A DNA stretch of 38,384 nucleotides. It comes from CAZPDM01 sp964585305 (GTDB taxonomy: Bacteria > Planctomycetota > Uabimicrobiia > Uabimicrobiales > JABWCH01). Below the pieces are notes generated by a model. The model saw nothing but the letters and a program-made list of their open reading frames with translations. It made no database searches and was not told where the DNA came from. Shown in pieces: positions 17,514-25,319 of the stretch (position 1 is the first letter of the stretch; each line of letters opens with the position of its first letter). The stretch spans positions 1 to 38,384 of the forward strand of contig CAZPDM010000035.1 of assembly GCA_964585305.1 (NCBI GenBank), written 5' to 3'. Position numbers and translations under genes: made by a program.

Positions 17514-17543
17514 ATCAAAGTTAAGGAACAAAGTATTTTCTAT
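17514..17543 (+). repeat. Short dispersed repeat, copy 2
   Basis: Nearly the same 30 bases as 21-51 (two substitutions, one gap), in the gap between nadD and the YbjN-like gene. There is no hairpin around this copy. Role unknown. Confidence 0.45.
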
Positions 17544-17558
17544 TTAAAAAAGGAAAAT

Positions 17559-18188
17559 TTATTTTTTATATTCATCATCTTCATCGTCATTGCTGTCATC
17601 ATCATTAACATCGTTGTTAGCATCATCTTCAGTTTCATCATCATCGTCATTGATATCATCGTCATCATCAATAGCTTTTTTCATACTTCTCATTTTTGAT
17701 GATTTTTTTTCTTCTGGCGTGTCTTTCATGATTTCTTCAATAAGTTGATCAATATTTGGTCTTCTTTCAGAACCTGGATCTTTTCCTGTTTCTAAAATCG
17801 TATTATAACGATTTCTGGCTTCATTTAGAGCTTCTAATAATGCTGCCATACATCGAAAAAACTGGGTGTGAGTCAGCAAATTGTCTTCAATAGGAATATC
17901 AATACAACAATTAATTTCCCCATCATCAGAATCATATCCAAATTTAACTAATTTTCTTTGATAATTTATTGCAGCTAGCATCTGTAGTATGGTAGATTTA
18001 TGTTTTCCTTCTTTGTATTGAAATAAATTTAGTGTGCGAAATTGTAAAAATTCTCCATGCTCTTCTAAACGAACTAAAATTACATTAGGGGAGAAACTGA
18101 TAACAAAAACTTCTTTATCAGCATCATACAAATATTTTACCTGCTTTTCATTTAAAAAGCCTTTGAGAGTCTCAATTGATATTGACAT
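17559..18188 (-). CDS. YbjN-like protein with acidic tail
   Basis: A 209-residue soluble protein. Residues about 1-135 look like the YbjN/type III secretion chaperone-like fold: a helix (ETLKGFLNEKQV), beta strands with FVISFSPNVILVRLEEHGEFLQFRT, a helix with LQMLAAINYQRKLVKFGYD, and a long final helix from TQFFRCMAALLEAL. A Lys/Glu-rich stretch follows, and the last 35 residues are largely Asp, Asn and Glu, echoing the Asp tail of RbfA at the other end of the window. AAGGA precedes the ATG. It is the first gene of the minus cluster, so transcription may start in the 232-base gap shared with the DJ-1 gene. The function is not known; chaperone-like binding is the family expectation. Confidence 0.75.
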   Translation of the reverse strand: MSISIETLKGFLNEKQVKYLYDADKEVFVISFSPNVILVRLEEHGEFLQFRTLNLFQYKEGKHKSTILQMLAAINYQRKLVKFGYDSDDGEINCCIDIPIEDNLLTHTQFFRCMAALLEALNEARNRYNTILETGKDPGSERRPNIDQLIEEIMKDTPEEKKSSKMRSMKKAIDDDDDINDDDDETEDDANNDVNDDDSNDDEDDEYKK

Positions 18189-18334
18189 GTAAATTTCCTT
18201 ATAAATTTAAAGTTCCCAGATTAAATTTCCACGCATTCTATAGTTTAACAAAAAAAAATGCCATCGCAAGGAAAAAATTTTGTTTTTTATTATAAGAGTA
18301 TAGTAAATTTATCTATAAAACCACTAACTATTAC

Positions 18335-18364
18335 TTGACAATTGCTTAATTATTTGAGTACAAT
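18335..18364 (+). promoter_or_regulatory. Near-consensus sigma70-type promoter
   Basis: TTGACA (18335-18340), an 18-base spacer and TACAAT (18359-18364) lie 57 bases ahead of the DJ-1 family gene. The -35 box is a perfect consensus. It probably drives the DJ-1 and hydrolase genes. Confidence 0.75.
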
Positions 18365-18420
18365 ATAAGTATCTTTATTCAAATACTATTCTTAATTTTT
18401 TTATTTACAAAGGAGAGAAA

Positions 18421-18966
18421 ATGAAGGTTCTAATGATTTTAGCAGAGGGTTTTGAAGATATTGAAGCTGTATCAGTTTTGGATATTTTACGTCGCGCAGA
18501 AATAGAAATTGTAACAGCTAGTCTAAAGCCTGGCCCAGTAAAAAGTGCTCATGGCGTAGCTATTGTGCCAGATATGGAATTGAGTGCAGTAAAGAGTGAT
18601 AGTTTTGATATGCTAGTTCTTCCTGGAGGATTACCAGGTACTACAAACCTTGGAGCAGATAATCGCGTTCTTAAAATAATCCAAACTATGCACAAAGACA
18701 ATAAATATTTAGCAGCGATTTGTGCAGCACCTACTATCTTTGGAACATTGGGAATTTTGGCAGATAAAGAAGCTACTTGTTACCCATCAATGTTATCTCA
18801 GCTTAAAGCTAAAAAGTCTATTTCTAATAAAAAAGTTGTTGTAGATGGCAAAATCATTACAAGCCAGGGTCCAGCAACTGCAATGGAATTTGCTTATCAA
18901 TTAGTAGCAATCCTAGGAAAAACTAGTATTGCTGAGGAATTAAAAAAAGGCATGTTATATATCTAA
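18421..18966 (+). CDS. DJ-1/PfpI family protein
   Basis: A 181-residue flavodoxin-like protein of the DJ-1/YajL/ThiJ branch. The nucleophile elbow AAICAAP places the reactive Cys at C101, and the paired acid E15 lies in AEGFEDIEAV, matching C106 and E18 of human DJ-1. VLPGGLPG is also typical. Members are credited with stress protection, glyoxalase or deglycase activity; which applies here cannot be read from the sequence. AAGGAG lies six bases before the ATG. It has its own strong promoter, and a second gene follows after 16 bases, suggesting an operon with the metallo-hydrolase. Confidence 0.93.
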   Translation: MKVLMILAEGFEDIEAVSVLDILRRAEIEIVTASLKPGPVKSAHGVAIVPDMELSAVKSDSFDMLVLPGGLPGTTNLGADNRVLKIIQTMHKDNKYLAAICAAPTIFGTLGILADKEATCYPSMLSQLKAKKSISNKKVVVDGKIITSQGPATAMEFAYQLVAILGKTSIAEELKKGMLYI

Positions 18967-18982
18967 TTTTTGGTCATCTATT

Positions 18983-19708
18983 ATGATAGATATTACTTTT
19001 CTTGGAACTGGAAATGCTTTTTCTCAACAATACTATAATACAAACTTATTATTAAAATGGGCTACAAGCAATCTTTTAGTGGATTGTGGAACAAAATGTC
19101 CTATTTCTTTGCATAAATTAGCAATACCTATTTCTCAAATCCAAAATATATTTATCTCTCATCTTCATGCCGATCATATTGGAGGCTTAGAGGAAATAAT
19201 TCTCCAATGCAAATATCATTTTCGTACATATCCTAATTTGTATATTCCAGAAAATTTAAAAGAACCATTATGGGAAAATAGCCTCAAAGCAGGATTGCAA
19301 AATACAACGTCCGATATAGTAGGAATGGATTATTATTTTAATATACATCCTGTTCAAAAAGCATTTACTATAGACGGCATAAATTTTGAAATTATTCCTA
19401 CTCGTCATATTATTGGTATGCCAAGCTACGGGCTTTTTTTCCACGATATTTTTTATACTGGAGATACAGTTTTTCAAGCTAATTTAATTCTTTCCATGCT
19501 TGAGAAAGCTAGGATTATCATTCACGATTGCAGTTTTATTCCCAATCCTGTTCATGCTTATTATAAAGATTTGCTAACTTTACCAACTTCTGTACGAAAT
19601 AGAATATTTCTAGTTCACTATAGTGATAATAGTGAGAAAAAGCTAGAATATATGGCAGAACAAGGTTTTCGCTATATAAAACCATTTGAGACATTAAGAA
19701 TTTCTTAA
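18983..19708 (+). CDS. Metallo-beta-lactamase-fold hydrolase, RNase Z-like
   Basis: A 241-residue metallo-hydrolase. The zinc motif HLHADH is at 60-65, followed by RHIIGMPSYG, the YTGDT metal-site Asp and IIHDC, then LVHYSDN near the end. The opening DITFLGTGNAFS resembles RNase Z and cyclic-nucleotide phosphodiesterase-like members. It lacks the long exosite arm of true RNase Z, so a tRNA-processing role is not assured. No clear ribosome site precedes the ATG, and it lies 16 bases after the DJ-1 gene, so translation may be coupled to it. Confidence 0.85.
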   Translation: MIDITFLGTGNAFSQQYYNTNLLLKWATSNLLVDCGTKCPISLHKLAIPISQIQNIFISHLHADHIGGLEEIILQCKYHFRTYPNLYIPENLKEPLWENSLKAGLQNTTSDIVGMDYYFNIHPVQKAFTIDGINFEIIPTRHIIGMPSYGLFFHDIFYTGDTVFQANLILSMLEKARIIIHDCSFIPNPVHAYYKDLLTLPTSVRNRIFLVHYSDNSEKKLEYMAEQGFRYIKPFETLRIS

Positions 19709-19710
19709 GT

Positions 19711-19858
19711 TACTACTGCTTGTGTTAGTTGGCTATGTCCATGCCCGTATGGGGTATGGAAGGAACTAGCCCGCCCTCTAAAAATGATTTTGAATGCATA
19801 AAAAAACGTCCGAAACGGGCGGGTTCCGCAAAGTAGTTTTTCTTTTTAACTAGCACAA
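19711..19858 (+). ncRNA. Putative structured RNA or leader, family unknown
   Basis: This gap is far more GC-rich than other non-coding DNA here and can fold in several ways by eye. GGAA-CTAG-CCCGCCC pairs with GGGCGGG-TTCC (19760-19775 with 19817-19826). CCATGCCC pairs with GGGGTATGG to form a small hairpin. ACTACT (19712-19717) pairs with AGTAGT (19832-19837), which is followed at once by a T-rich run, as in a terminator. A competing 11-bp stem joins TTGTGTTAGTT (19720-19730) to AACTAGCACAA (19848-19858), and it is not compatible with the ACTACT stem except as a pseudoknot. It may be a small RNA or a switch ahead of the formimidoyltransferase gene. No known family was recognised. Confidence 0.4.
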
Positions 19859-19883
19859 CCCGTAAATTATTTTATTTTTTTGT

Positions 19884-19961
19884 AATTTTAGTTAAAAATC
19901 GCAATAGCTAAAAATTAGCGAAAAATACAAAATTTGCTATTGCGATCTTTAACTAAAAATT
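19884..19961. repeat. Long inverted repeat in leader of formimidoyltransferase gene
   Basis: Arms of 29 bases (19884-19912 and 19933-19961) are nearly perfect inverted copies (core ATCGCAATAGC), with a loop of about 20 bases. It ends 38 bases before the start at 20000, so it would form a stable hairpin in the 5' leader. It could be an attenuator, an mRNA-stability element or a small palindromic mobile remnant. No T run follows. Confidence 0.7.
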
Positions 19962-19999
19962 GTATGTTTATTTTTGATGAAGAGTTAGGAAAAGAAAAT

Positions 20000-21526
20000 A
20001 TGAAAAAATTGATCGAGTGTGTTCCAAATTTTAGTGAAGGAAAACGGCCAGAAGTTGTGGCCAAAATTCTTGAGCAAATTCAAGCAGTACCAGGTGTTTG
20101 TTTACTTGATAAAGAAATGGATGCCAATCATAATAGATCTGTTGTTACATTTGTTGGAACACCGGAATCTGTTATCGAAGCAAGTTTTCGCGCAATTAAG
20201 CAAGCAATGCAGATGATTGATTTAAATCATCATAAGGGCGAACATCCTCGAATGGGTGCTACAGATGTATGCCCATTTATTCCTTTACAAGATATTACAA
20301 TGGAAGAATGTGTTGAATATGCAAAAAAATTAGCTCAGCGAGTTGGCGATGAGTTGCAAATTCCAGTATTTTTGTACGAATCCGCGGCAACACGTCCTGA
20401 GAGAAAAAATTTAGCAGATGTTCGCAATGGTGAATTTGAAAAATTACGCGAATGGATTGGAACAAATCCTGACAAAACTCCAGACTATGGACCGAATCAT
20501 ATTCATCCCACTGCAGGAGCAATCGCAATTGGAGTAAGATTTTGGTTAGTTGCCTATAATGTCAACCTTGCTACTACTGACTTGAAATTAGCCAAGAAAA
20601 TTGCAAAAGCTATCCGCGAAAAAGACGGTGGCCTTCCTTCTGTTAAAGCTCTTGGATTTGAGCTTCAAGACAAGCAAATGGTTCAAGTTTCTATGAACTT
20701 GACTGATTACCGTAAAACATCAATGAAAACGGTTTTTGATGCCATTCAAAGGTTAGCGAATGAAGCAGGTGTGCAGGTTGTCGAAAGTGAAATTGTTGGA
20801 ATGCTTCCGGCAGAAGCAATGGAAAATGTTGTTCGCGATACATTAAAGTTAAGTAATTTTCAGCCAGAACAAATTATGGAACATAAGTTGCAACATCTTC
20901 AAGAAGATCCATTGCGAAGTTGTGAAAACTTTTTAGAAGCAGTGGCTTCCTCTGAACCTACTCCTGGCGGTGGAAGTGTATCTGCATTAGCAGGTTCTCT
21001 AGCTGCGGCTCTAGGCCAAATGGTTTTTGGTATTACAGAGAAAAATAAAAAATACCAAGTTGCTACTGAAGAATTACGTCCAAACTTAATCAAATTACAA
21101 GAACTTAAATATCATCTTTTTACTCTTGTTAAAGAAGATAGTATTGCTTATCAAAGTTTTCTTGCAGCAAGAAAAATGAAAAAAGATACTCCAGAAGAGC
21201 AAACCGCTCGAAAACAAGCATTAGAAGATGCAACAATGAAAAGCCTTCTTGTTCCATTAGATACTATGCGAAATGCGGTTGCGGTTTTAGAGGCGATGCT
21301 TCCTTTAGCTTGCAAAGCTAATCCTAATGCAATTTCAGATATTGCCGTTGGTTGCCATTTAGCTATGGCAGCATTAGAAGGTGGCAAACTCAATGTTCGA
21401 ATCAATTTAAAATCTTTAGCAGATGAAAAAGTGAAAGCAGAATTCATCCAACAAATTCAAGTGTTTCAAGAAACAGGATTAAAACTTAAAGAACAAATCT
21501 TAGAAGCAGTTGAAAAAGCAATGTAA
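20000..21526 (+). CDS. ftcD: Glutamate formimidoyltransferase / cyclodeaminase fusion
   Basis: A bifunctional folate enzyme of 508 residues. Residues about 1-300 are glutamate formimidoyltransferase (start KLIECVPNFSEG, then NHNRSVVTF, HKGEHPRMGATDVCPF and VRFWLVAYNVNL). Residues about 315-505 are formimidoyltetrahydrofolate cyclodeaminase (SEPTPGGGSVSALAGSLAAA). Together they move the formimino group from histidine breakdown onto tetrahydrofolate and release ammonia, giving methenyl-THF. I chose the ATG at 20000 because AGGA precedes it and the family opens MxKLIECVPNFSEG; an upstream TTG at 19934 lies inside the inverted repeat. No hutH, hutU or hutI gene is near. Confidence 0.94.
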   Translation: MKKLIECVPNFSEGKRPEVVAKILEQIQAVPGVCLLDKEMDANHNRSVVTFVGTPESVIEASFRAIKQAMQMIDLNHHKGEHPRMGATDVCPFIPLQDITMEECVEYAKKLAQRVGDELQIPVFLYESAATRPERKNLADVRNGEFEKLREWIGTNPDKTPDYGPNHIHPTAGAIAIGVRFWLVAYNVNLATTDLKLAKKIAKAIREKDGGLPSVKALGFELQDKQMVQVSMNLTDYRKTSMKTVFDAIQRLANEAGVQVVESEIVGMLPAEAMENVVRDTLKLSNFQPEQIMEHKLQHLQEDPLRSCENFLEAVASSEPTPGGGSVSALAGSLAAALGQMVFGITEKNKKYQVATEELRPNLIKLQELKYHLFTLVKEDSIAYQSFLAARKMKKDTPEEQTARKQALEDATMKSLLVPLDTMRNAVAVLEAMLPLACKANPNAISDIAVGCHLAMAALEGGKLNVRINLKSLADEKVKAEFIQQIQVFQETGLKLKEQILEAVEKAM

Positions 21527-21531
21527 AAAAT

Positions 21532-21558
21532 AATAGAGCACGTATAGCGTGCTCTATT
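21532..21558. terminator. Stem-loop ahead of GH13 gene
   Basis: An 11-bp perfect stem (arm AATAGAGCACG, loop TATAG) lies 5 bases after the ftcD stop and 17 bases before the GH13 start. The T-run is weak, so it may be a leaky terminator or a processing hairpin. Confidence 0.55.
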
Positions 21559-21575
21559 TAATCTAAAGGAATATT

Positions 21576-23465
21576 ATGCGGTGGTTGAAGAGCATTTATA
21601 CAGATGGGACAGAGTGGTTTGTAACTCCACATTATCCTAAATTAAATCAAGAAGTAATCATTCGATTACGTGTTTTCAAAAAAAATCCAGTTTTAAAAAT
21701 AGAAATTCGGATTGCTCCAGAAGGCGAACCAATATATTTTCCTCTGGAATTGGAACATGAGGACAATATTTTTTCATGGTATCAAATAAAAATCAGAATG
21801 GTTTCAAAGATTTTAAGTTACCGTTTTCGCTTGTTTACAAAAGATTCTATCTATTGGTATAATGCAGCAGGAATAAAAAAAATTAACCCTTCTGATCAGT
21901 TAAATTTTAAAATACTTGCCGATTTGCAAGTTCCTGAATGGCTGCCTTCTCGAATTTTCTACCAAATTTTTCCCGATACATTTTGTCGTGCTAAAAAAGA
22001 TATTGATTCTTCTCTTTGGGACTATTCTTATAATAATAAAAAAGTAATTATAAGAAACTGGAATGAATTGCCAGGAAAATACCAAGAATGCCAAAGCATG
22101 GATTTCTTTGCTGGTGATTTGGCTGGAATTCGCTCAAAGATTTCATATCTAAAGGAATTAGGAGTTAATGCGATCTACTTCACTCCTATTTTTCAAGCTC
22201 CTTCTAACCATCGCTACGATACACAAGATTATTTTCTAATTGATCCTAAGCTAGGCACAAATGAAGAATTTTGCGAACTTATGAAAGAATTCCATAACGA
22301 AAATATACGAGTAATCTTAGATGGTGTGTTCAATCATTCTGGAATTGCAATACGTTGGTTTAATAAATCTGGCTTTTATCAAGAGGCAGGTGCATATCAA
22401 AGTTTAGATAGTGAATATGCTGAGTTTTACACATTTTATAAGCATCCAGAAGATTATGCTTCTTGGCTTAATCTTGTTAAAACATTACCCAAATTAAATT
22501 ATCGTTCTTCAAAATTAAGAGACACGATCTATCGTAAAGAAAATTCTGTCATGCAATTTTGGATGCAAGAGCCTTATAACATTGACGGTTGGCGATTAGA
22601 TGTTGCGAATATGCTTGCTCGCCAAGATGATTATCAAGCACATTGCGAAGTATATCAAGAAATGCGAAAATCTCTTAAAAATAAATTTCCGCAATCTTAC
22701 ATCATGGGCGAAAGTTTTTTTGATGGAACAGAACTTTTGCAAGGAGATATGCTTGATGCAATTATGAATTACTGGGGATTTTGCTTACCTTTACGAGATT
22801 GGTTAGCCGGAATTCATATTAAAGATGGGAATAACAAACTTACACAGAATTATGTTTATGAATTAGATGCAAAAGATATGGCATTACAAATGCAAGAAGC
22901 CCAAAGCCGAATTCCTTGGCAAATTGCTGAAATGCAATACAATCTTGTAAATTGCCATGATCTTCCTCGTATTGTCAGCCTTGCTCAAAAATCTTCTTAC
23001 AACAAATTGGCAGCAACTATGGTATTGACTTTCTTAGGAATTCCTTCAATCTATTATGGAGATGAAATTGGCTTGGGTTCGCCAGAATCTACAACTGAAG
23101 GAACTAGATGCCCAATGCCCTGGGATCAACAAAAATGGGATATGCCACTTTTGGAGTTTTATCAAAAATTGATACAACTTCGAAAAAATAGTCAAGCATT
23201 ATTACATGGTAGTATAAAATTTCTCTATACTAAAGGTGATATTTTTAGTTATGCTAGATTTCTTCAAGATGAAATAGTAGTTATTATTTTAAATCGTGGT
23301 TGTCAAATAAAAATTACTCTTGAAACTAATCTTCTTGGCGTTGAAAAAGGCCAAGAGTTTGCAAATTTTTTCCAAAAGGAGCATTCCATTTTTGCTGATA
23401 ATGATGGAGACTTAAAGATCGTTGTTCCTAAAGAATCTAGTATGATTTTATATTGGAAGAAATAG
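21576..23465 (+). CDS. GH13 alpha-glucosidase, MalZ/neopullulanase type
   Basis: A 629-residue alpha-amylase superfamily enzyme that cuts alpha-1,4 links in maltodextrins. An N-terminal beta domain (about 1-120, CBM34-like) precedes the barrel. Motifs: DGVFNH at 249-254; GWRLDVA with nucleophile D342; GES with acid/base E379; NCHDLPR with transition-state Asp D462. The opening of the barrel, FYQIFPDTFCR, and the two-domain layout fit maltodextrin glucosidase MalZ or cyclomaltodextrinase/neopullulanase. There is no signal peptide, so it acts in the cytoplasm on stored or imported glucans. AAAGGA lies five bases before the ATG. The TPR gene follows after 22 bases, but a functional link is not evident. 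Confidence 0.92.
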   Translation: MRWLKSIYTDGTEWFVTPHYPKLNQEVIIRLRVFKKNPVLKIEIRIAPEGEPIYFPLELEHEDNIFSWYQIKIRMVSKILSYRFRLFTKDSIYWYNAAGIKKINPSDQLNFKILADLQVPEWLPSRIFYQIFPDTFCRAKKDIDSSLWDYSYNNKKVIIRNWNELPGKYQECQSMDFFAGDLAGIRSKISYLKELGVNAIYFTPIFQAPSNHRYDTQDYFLIDPKLGTNEEFCELMKEFHNENIRVILDGVFNHSGIAIRWFNKSGFYQEAGAYQSLDSEYAEFYTFYKHPEDYASWLNLVKTLPKLNYRSSKLRDTIYRKENSVMQFWMQEPYNIDGWRLDVANMLARQDDYQAHCEVYQEMRKSLKNKFPQSYIMGESFFDGTELLQGDMLDAIMNYWGFCLPLRDWLAGIHIKDGNNKLTQNYVYELDAKDMALQMQEAQSRIPWQIAEMQYNLVNCHDLPRIVSLAQKSSYNKLAATMVLTFLGIPSIYYGDEIGLGSPESTTEGTRCPMPWDQQKWDMPLLEFYQKLIQLRKNSQALLHGSIKFLYTKGDIFSYARFLQDEIVVIILNRGCQIKITLETNLLGVEKGQEFANFFQKEHSIFADNDGDLKIVVPKESSMILYWKK

Positions 23466-23487
23466 CAATCTAAATAAGGAAACGAGC

Positions 23488-25215
23488 ATGCAAAGATTTC
23501 AAGATGGTAATAAATTTTTTATATTCCAATATTGTTTAAATTTAACATTATGGCTACTTTTTTTTAGTTTAGGCATGTCTCAATTTGCATTTGGGCAAAC
23601 TCCAAATAAACCATTGCAGACTTCAGATGAAATATATCTTCAAGCATTGCAATATTTACAGCAGAAAAAATATGATCTTTGTATAACTTCTATGCAAAAG
23701 ATTCAGAGCGATTCTAAATATGAAATTCTTGTTCAAATAGGGCTTGCACGTATTTACTATATCCAAGAAAATTATGAAAAATCAATCGCTATATGTAACC
23801 AAGGATTAACAAAATCTCCCCAACAAACTGATTTGCTATTCCATCGCGCAAAGGCCTATATTGCTATGTCCAGATGGAGAGCGGCGCAACAAGATTTAGA
23901 AGAAATTCGTTCGCAATATCCTAATAATGTTTTTATGAGATATTATTTAGGTTTATGTTATCAGCAACAAAAAAGATCTGAATTGGCAAAAGTTGAGCTT
24001 GAAATTAGTTTAAGCCTATATCCAAATTATGCTCCAGCATTACAACAATTAGGCATCCTATTCGCTGATAATGATGATTGGAAACAATCAAAAGAATACT
24101 TGCAAAAAGCAATTTCAATTCAACCTAGTTTATTTTTAAGTCATTATTATCTTGGCCAAGCAGCGTTGAAAGAAAAAAATATTGATCTCTCATTGGATCA
24201 TTTAAAAAATGCAACCATATATAATCCTAAAGATTCCAATACTTGGCAAGCTCTTGCTCAAATATATACCCAACAAAAAAATTGGGAAAAAGCATTGGAA
24301 AGTTATCAGAAATCATTAGAAAATGCTTTGGATCCTCAGAAAATTCCCATCCGTTTAGAACGTGTAAATATACTTTATGAAACTCAAAAATATTCACAAG
24401 CTCTTGATGAAATCAATGCTATATTTCCTAATCTTTCTAATCCTACTGCAGAAACATACTATCTACGAGGAAGAATTTATTTAGCCTTAAAGCAAAATAA
24501 ATCTGCTTTGGAAGATTTTGAAACTGCTACAAGATTGAATTCTGAGCTTTGGCCAGCATATATTGAGAAGGCGCGTATTCATAGCATAGAAGGGCGTCGC
24601 AGTCAAACAATTAGTGCGTGTAAACAGTTGATCAATTTAGACAAGGCTACGGCAGAAGTTTATCTTTATTGCGCGGAAGCAGAATTTCAACTAAAAAAAT
24701 ATGAAGAAGCTAAAGAAAATTATTCTAAAGCACTTGATTCGCAAACGGATTTAGATCAAGCTGTGCAATCTTGTTTAGGAATTTATAATAGCTATATTCA
24801 ATTAGTAGATAATGTATTTATTGAAGAAAAACGAGATAAATATTTTCGTGAAGCTATTGCTGCGTTAACTAAAGCTATAGCTTTTGAAGATAAAAATAGT
24901 TCTAAAGCAAGCTATTATAGTAAACGTGCAGAATTATATTACTTTACTAAACAGTTTGAAAAGGCTATATCAGATATTGAAAGTGCAATAGAAACTGATC
25001 CTAAAAATACAGACTTAAACATCGGCTATTATTATCGTAGTAAGATTTATTTTGAACAAAGCAAGTTTTCTGACGCTTTAGAGAATATAAATAAATCTAT
25101 AGAAATACAAGAGAAAGCTGAATATTATCTTTTACGCAGTCAAATTTATCAAAAACTTGGTAAAAATGAAGAAGTAGAAAAAGATTTACAAAAGGCTGAA
25201 AGTTTGGGAAAATAG
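23488..25215 (+). CDS. Exported TPR-repeat protein
   Basis: A 575-residue protein with a hydrophobic signal (residues about 15-37) and a likely cleavage site near AFG-Q, so it is exported to the periplasm or held by an uncleaved anchor. The rest is about 13-14 tetratricopeptide repeats in tandem (e.g. YYLGLCYQQQKRSELAKVEL, YLRGRIYLALKQNKSALEDF), forming a superhelix for protein binding. There is no catalytic motif. Its partner is unknown. AAGGA lies before the ATG, and it may share a transcript with the GH13 gene 22 bases upstream. A stem-loop ends the unit at 25238. Confidence 0.88.
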   Translation: MQRFQDGNKFFIFQYCLNLTLWLLFFSLGMSQFAFGQTPNKPLQTSDEIYLQALQYLQQKKYDLCITSMQKIQSDSKYEILVQIGLARIYYIQENYEKSIAICNQGLTKSPQQTDLLFHRAKAYIAMSRWRAAQQDLEEIRSQYPNNVFMRYYLGLCYQQQKRSELAKVELEISLSLYPNYAPALQQLGILFADNDDWKQSKEYLQKAISIQPSLFLSHYYLGQAALKEKNIDLSLDHLKNATIYNPKDSNTWQALAQIYTQQKNWEKALESYQKSLENALDPQKIPIRLERVNILYETQKYSQALDEINAIFPNLSNPTAETYYLRGRIYLALKQNKSALEDFETATRLNSELWPAYIEKARIHSIEGRRSQTISACKQLINLDKATAEVYLYCAEAEFQLKKYEEAKENYSKALDSQTDLDQAVQSCLGIYNSYIQLVDNVFIEEKRDKYFREAIAALTKAIAFEDKNSSKASYYSKRAELYYFTKQFEKAISDIESAIETDPKNTDLNIGYYYRSKIYFEQSKFSDALENINKSIEIQEKAEYYLLRSQIYQKLGKNEEVEKDLQKAESLGK

Positions 25216-25237
25216 CTAGATAGAAAATTCAAAATAA

Positions 25238-25262
25238 TCGCCATTCATTATGTGAATGGCGA
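25238..25262. terminator. Stem-loop after TPR gene
   Basis: A perfect 10-bp stem (TCGCCATTCA with TGAATGGCGA, loop TTATG) lies 22 bases after the TPR stop and 57 bases before the threonine-synthase gene. No T run follows, so termination is likely but not certain. Confidence 0.55.
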
Positions 25263-25319
25263 CGACTTAATAATTTTGTTAGACAGACTACTTACAAAAA
25301 AAATTTAGGGGAAAAATAT

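Noticed and set aside
19711..19858. SRP (4.5S) RNA, because GGAAGGAACTAGCC resembles the SRP GGAAGGAAGCAGCC motif
   Set aside because: The usual GGAA tetraloop is not closed by UCC/GGA here, the symmetric loop is missing, and the outer ends do not pair as in SRP RNA.
19934..19999. Upstream TTG start for the formimidoyltransferase gene
   Set aside because: It lies inside the inverted repeat, lacks a ribosome site, and adds 22 residues absent from the family; the ATG at 20000 fits both.
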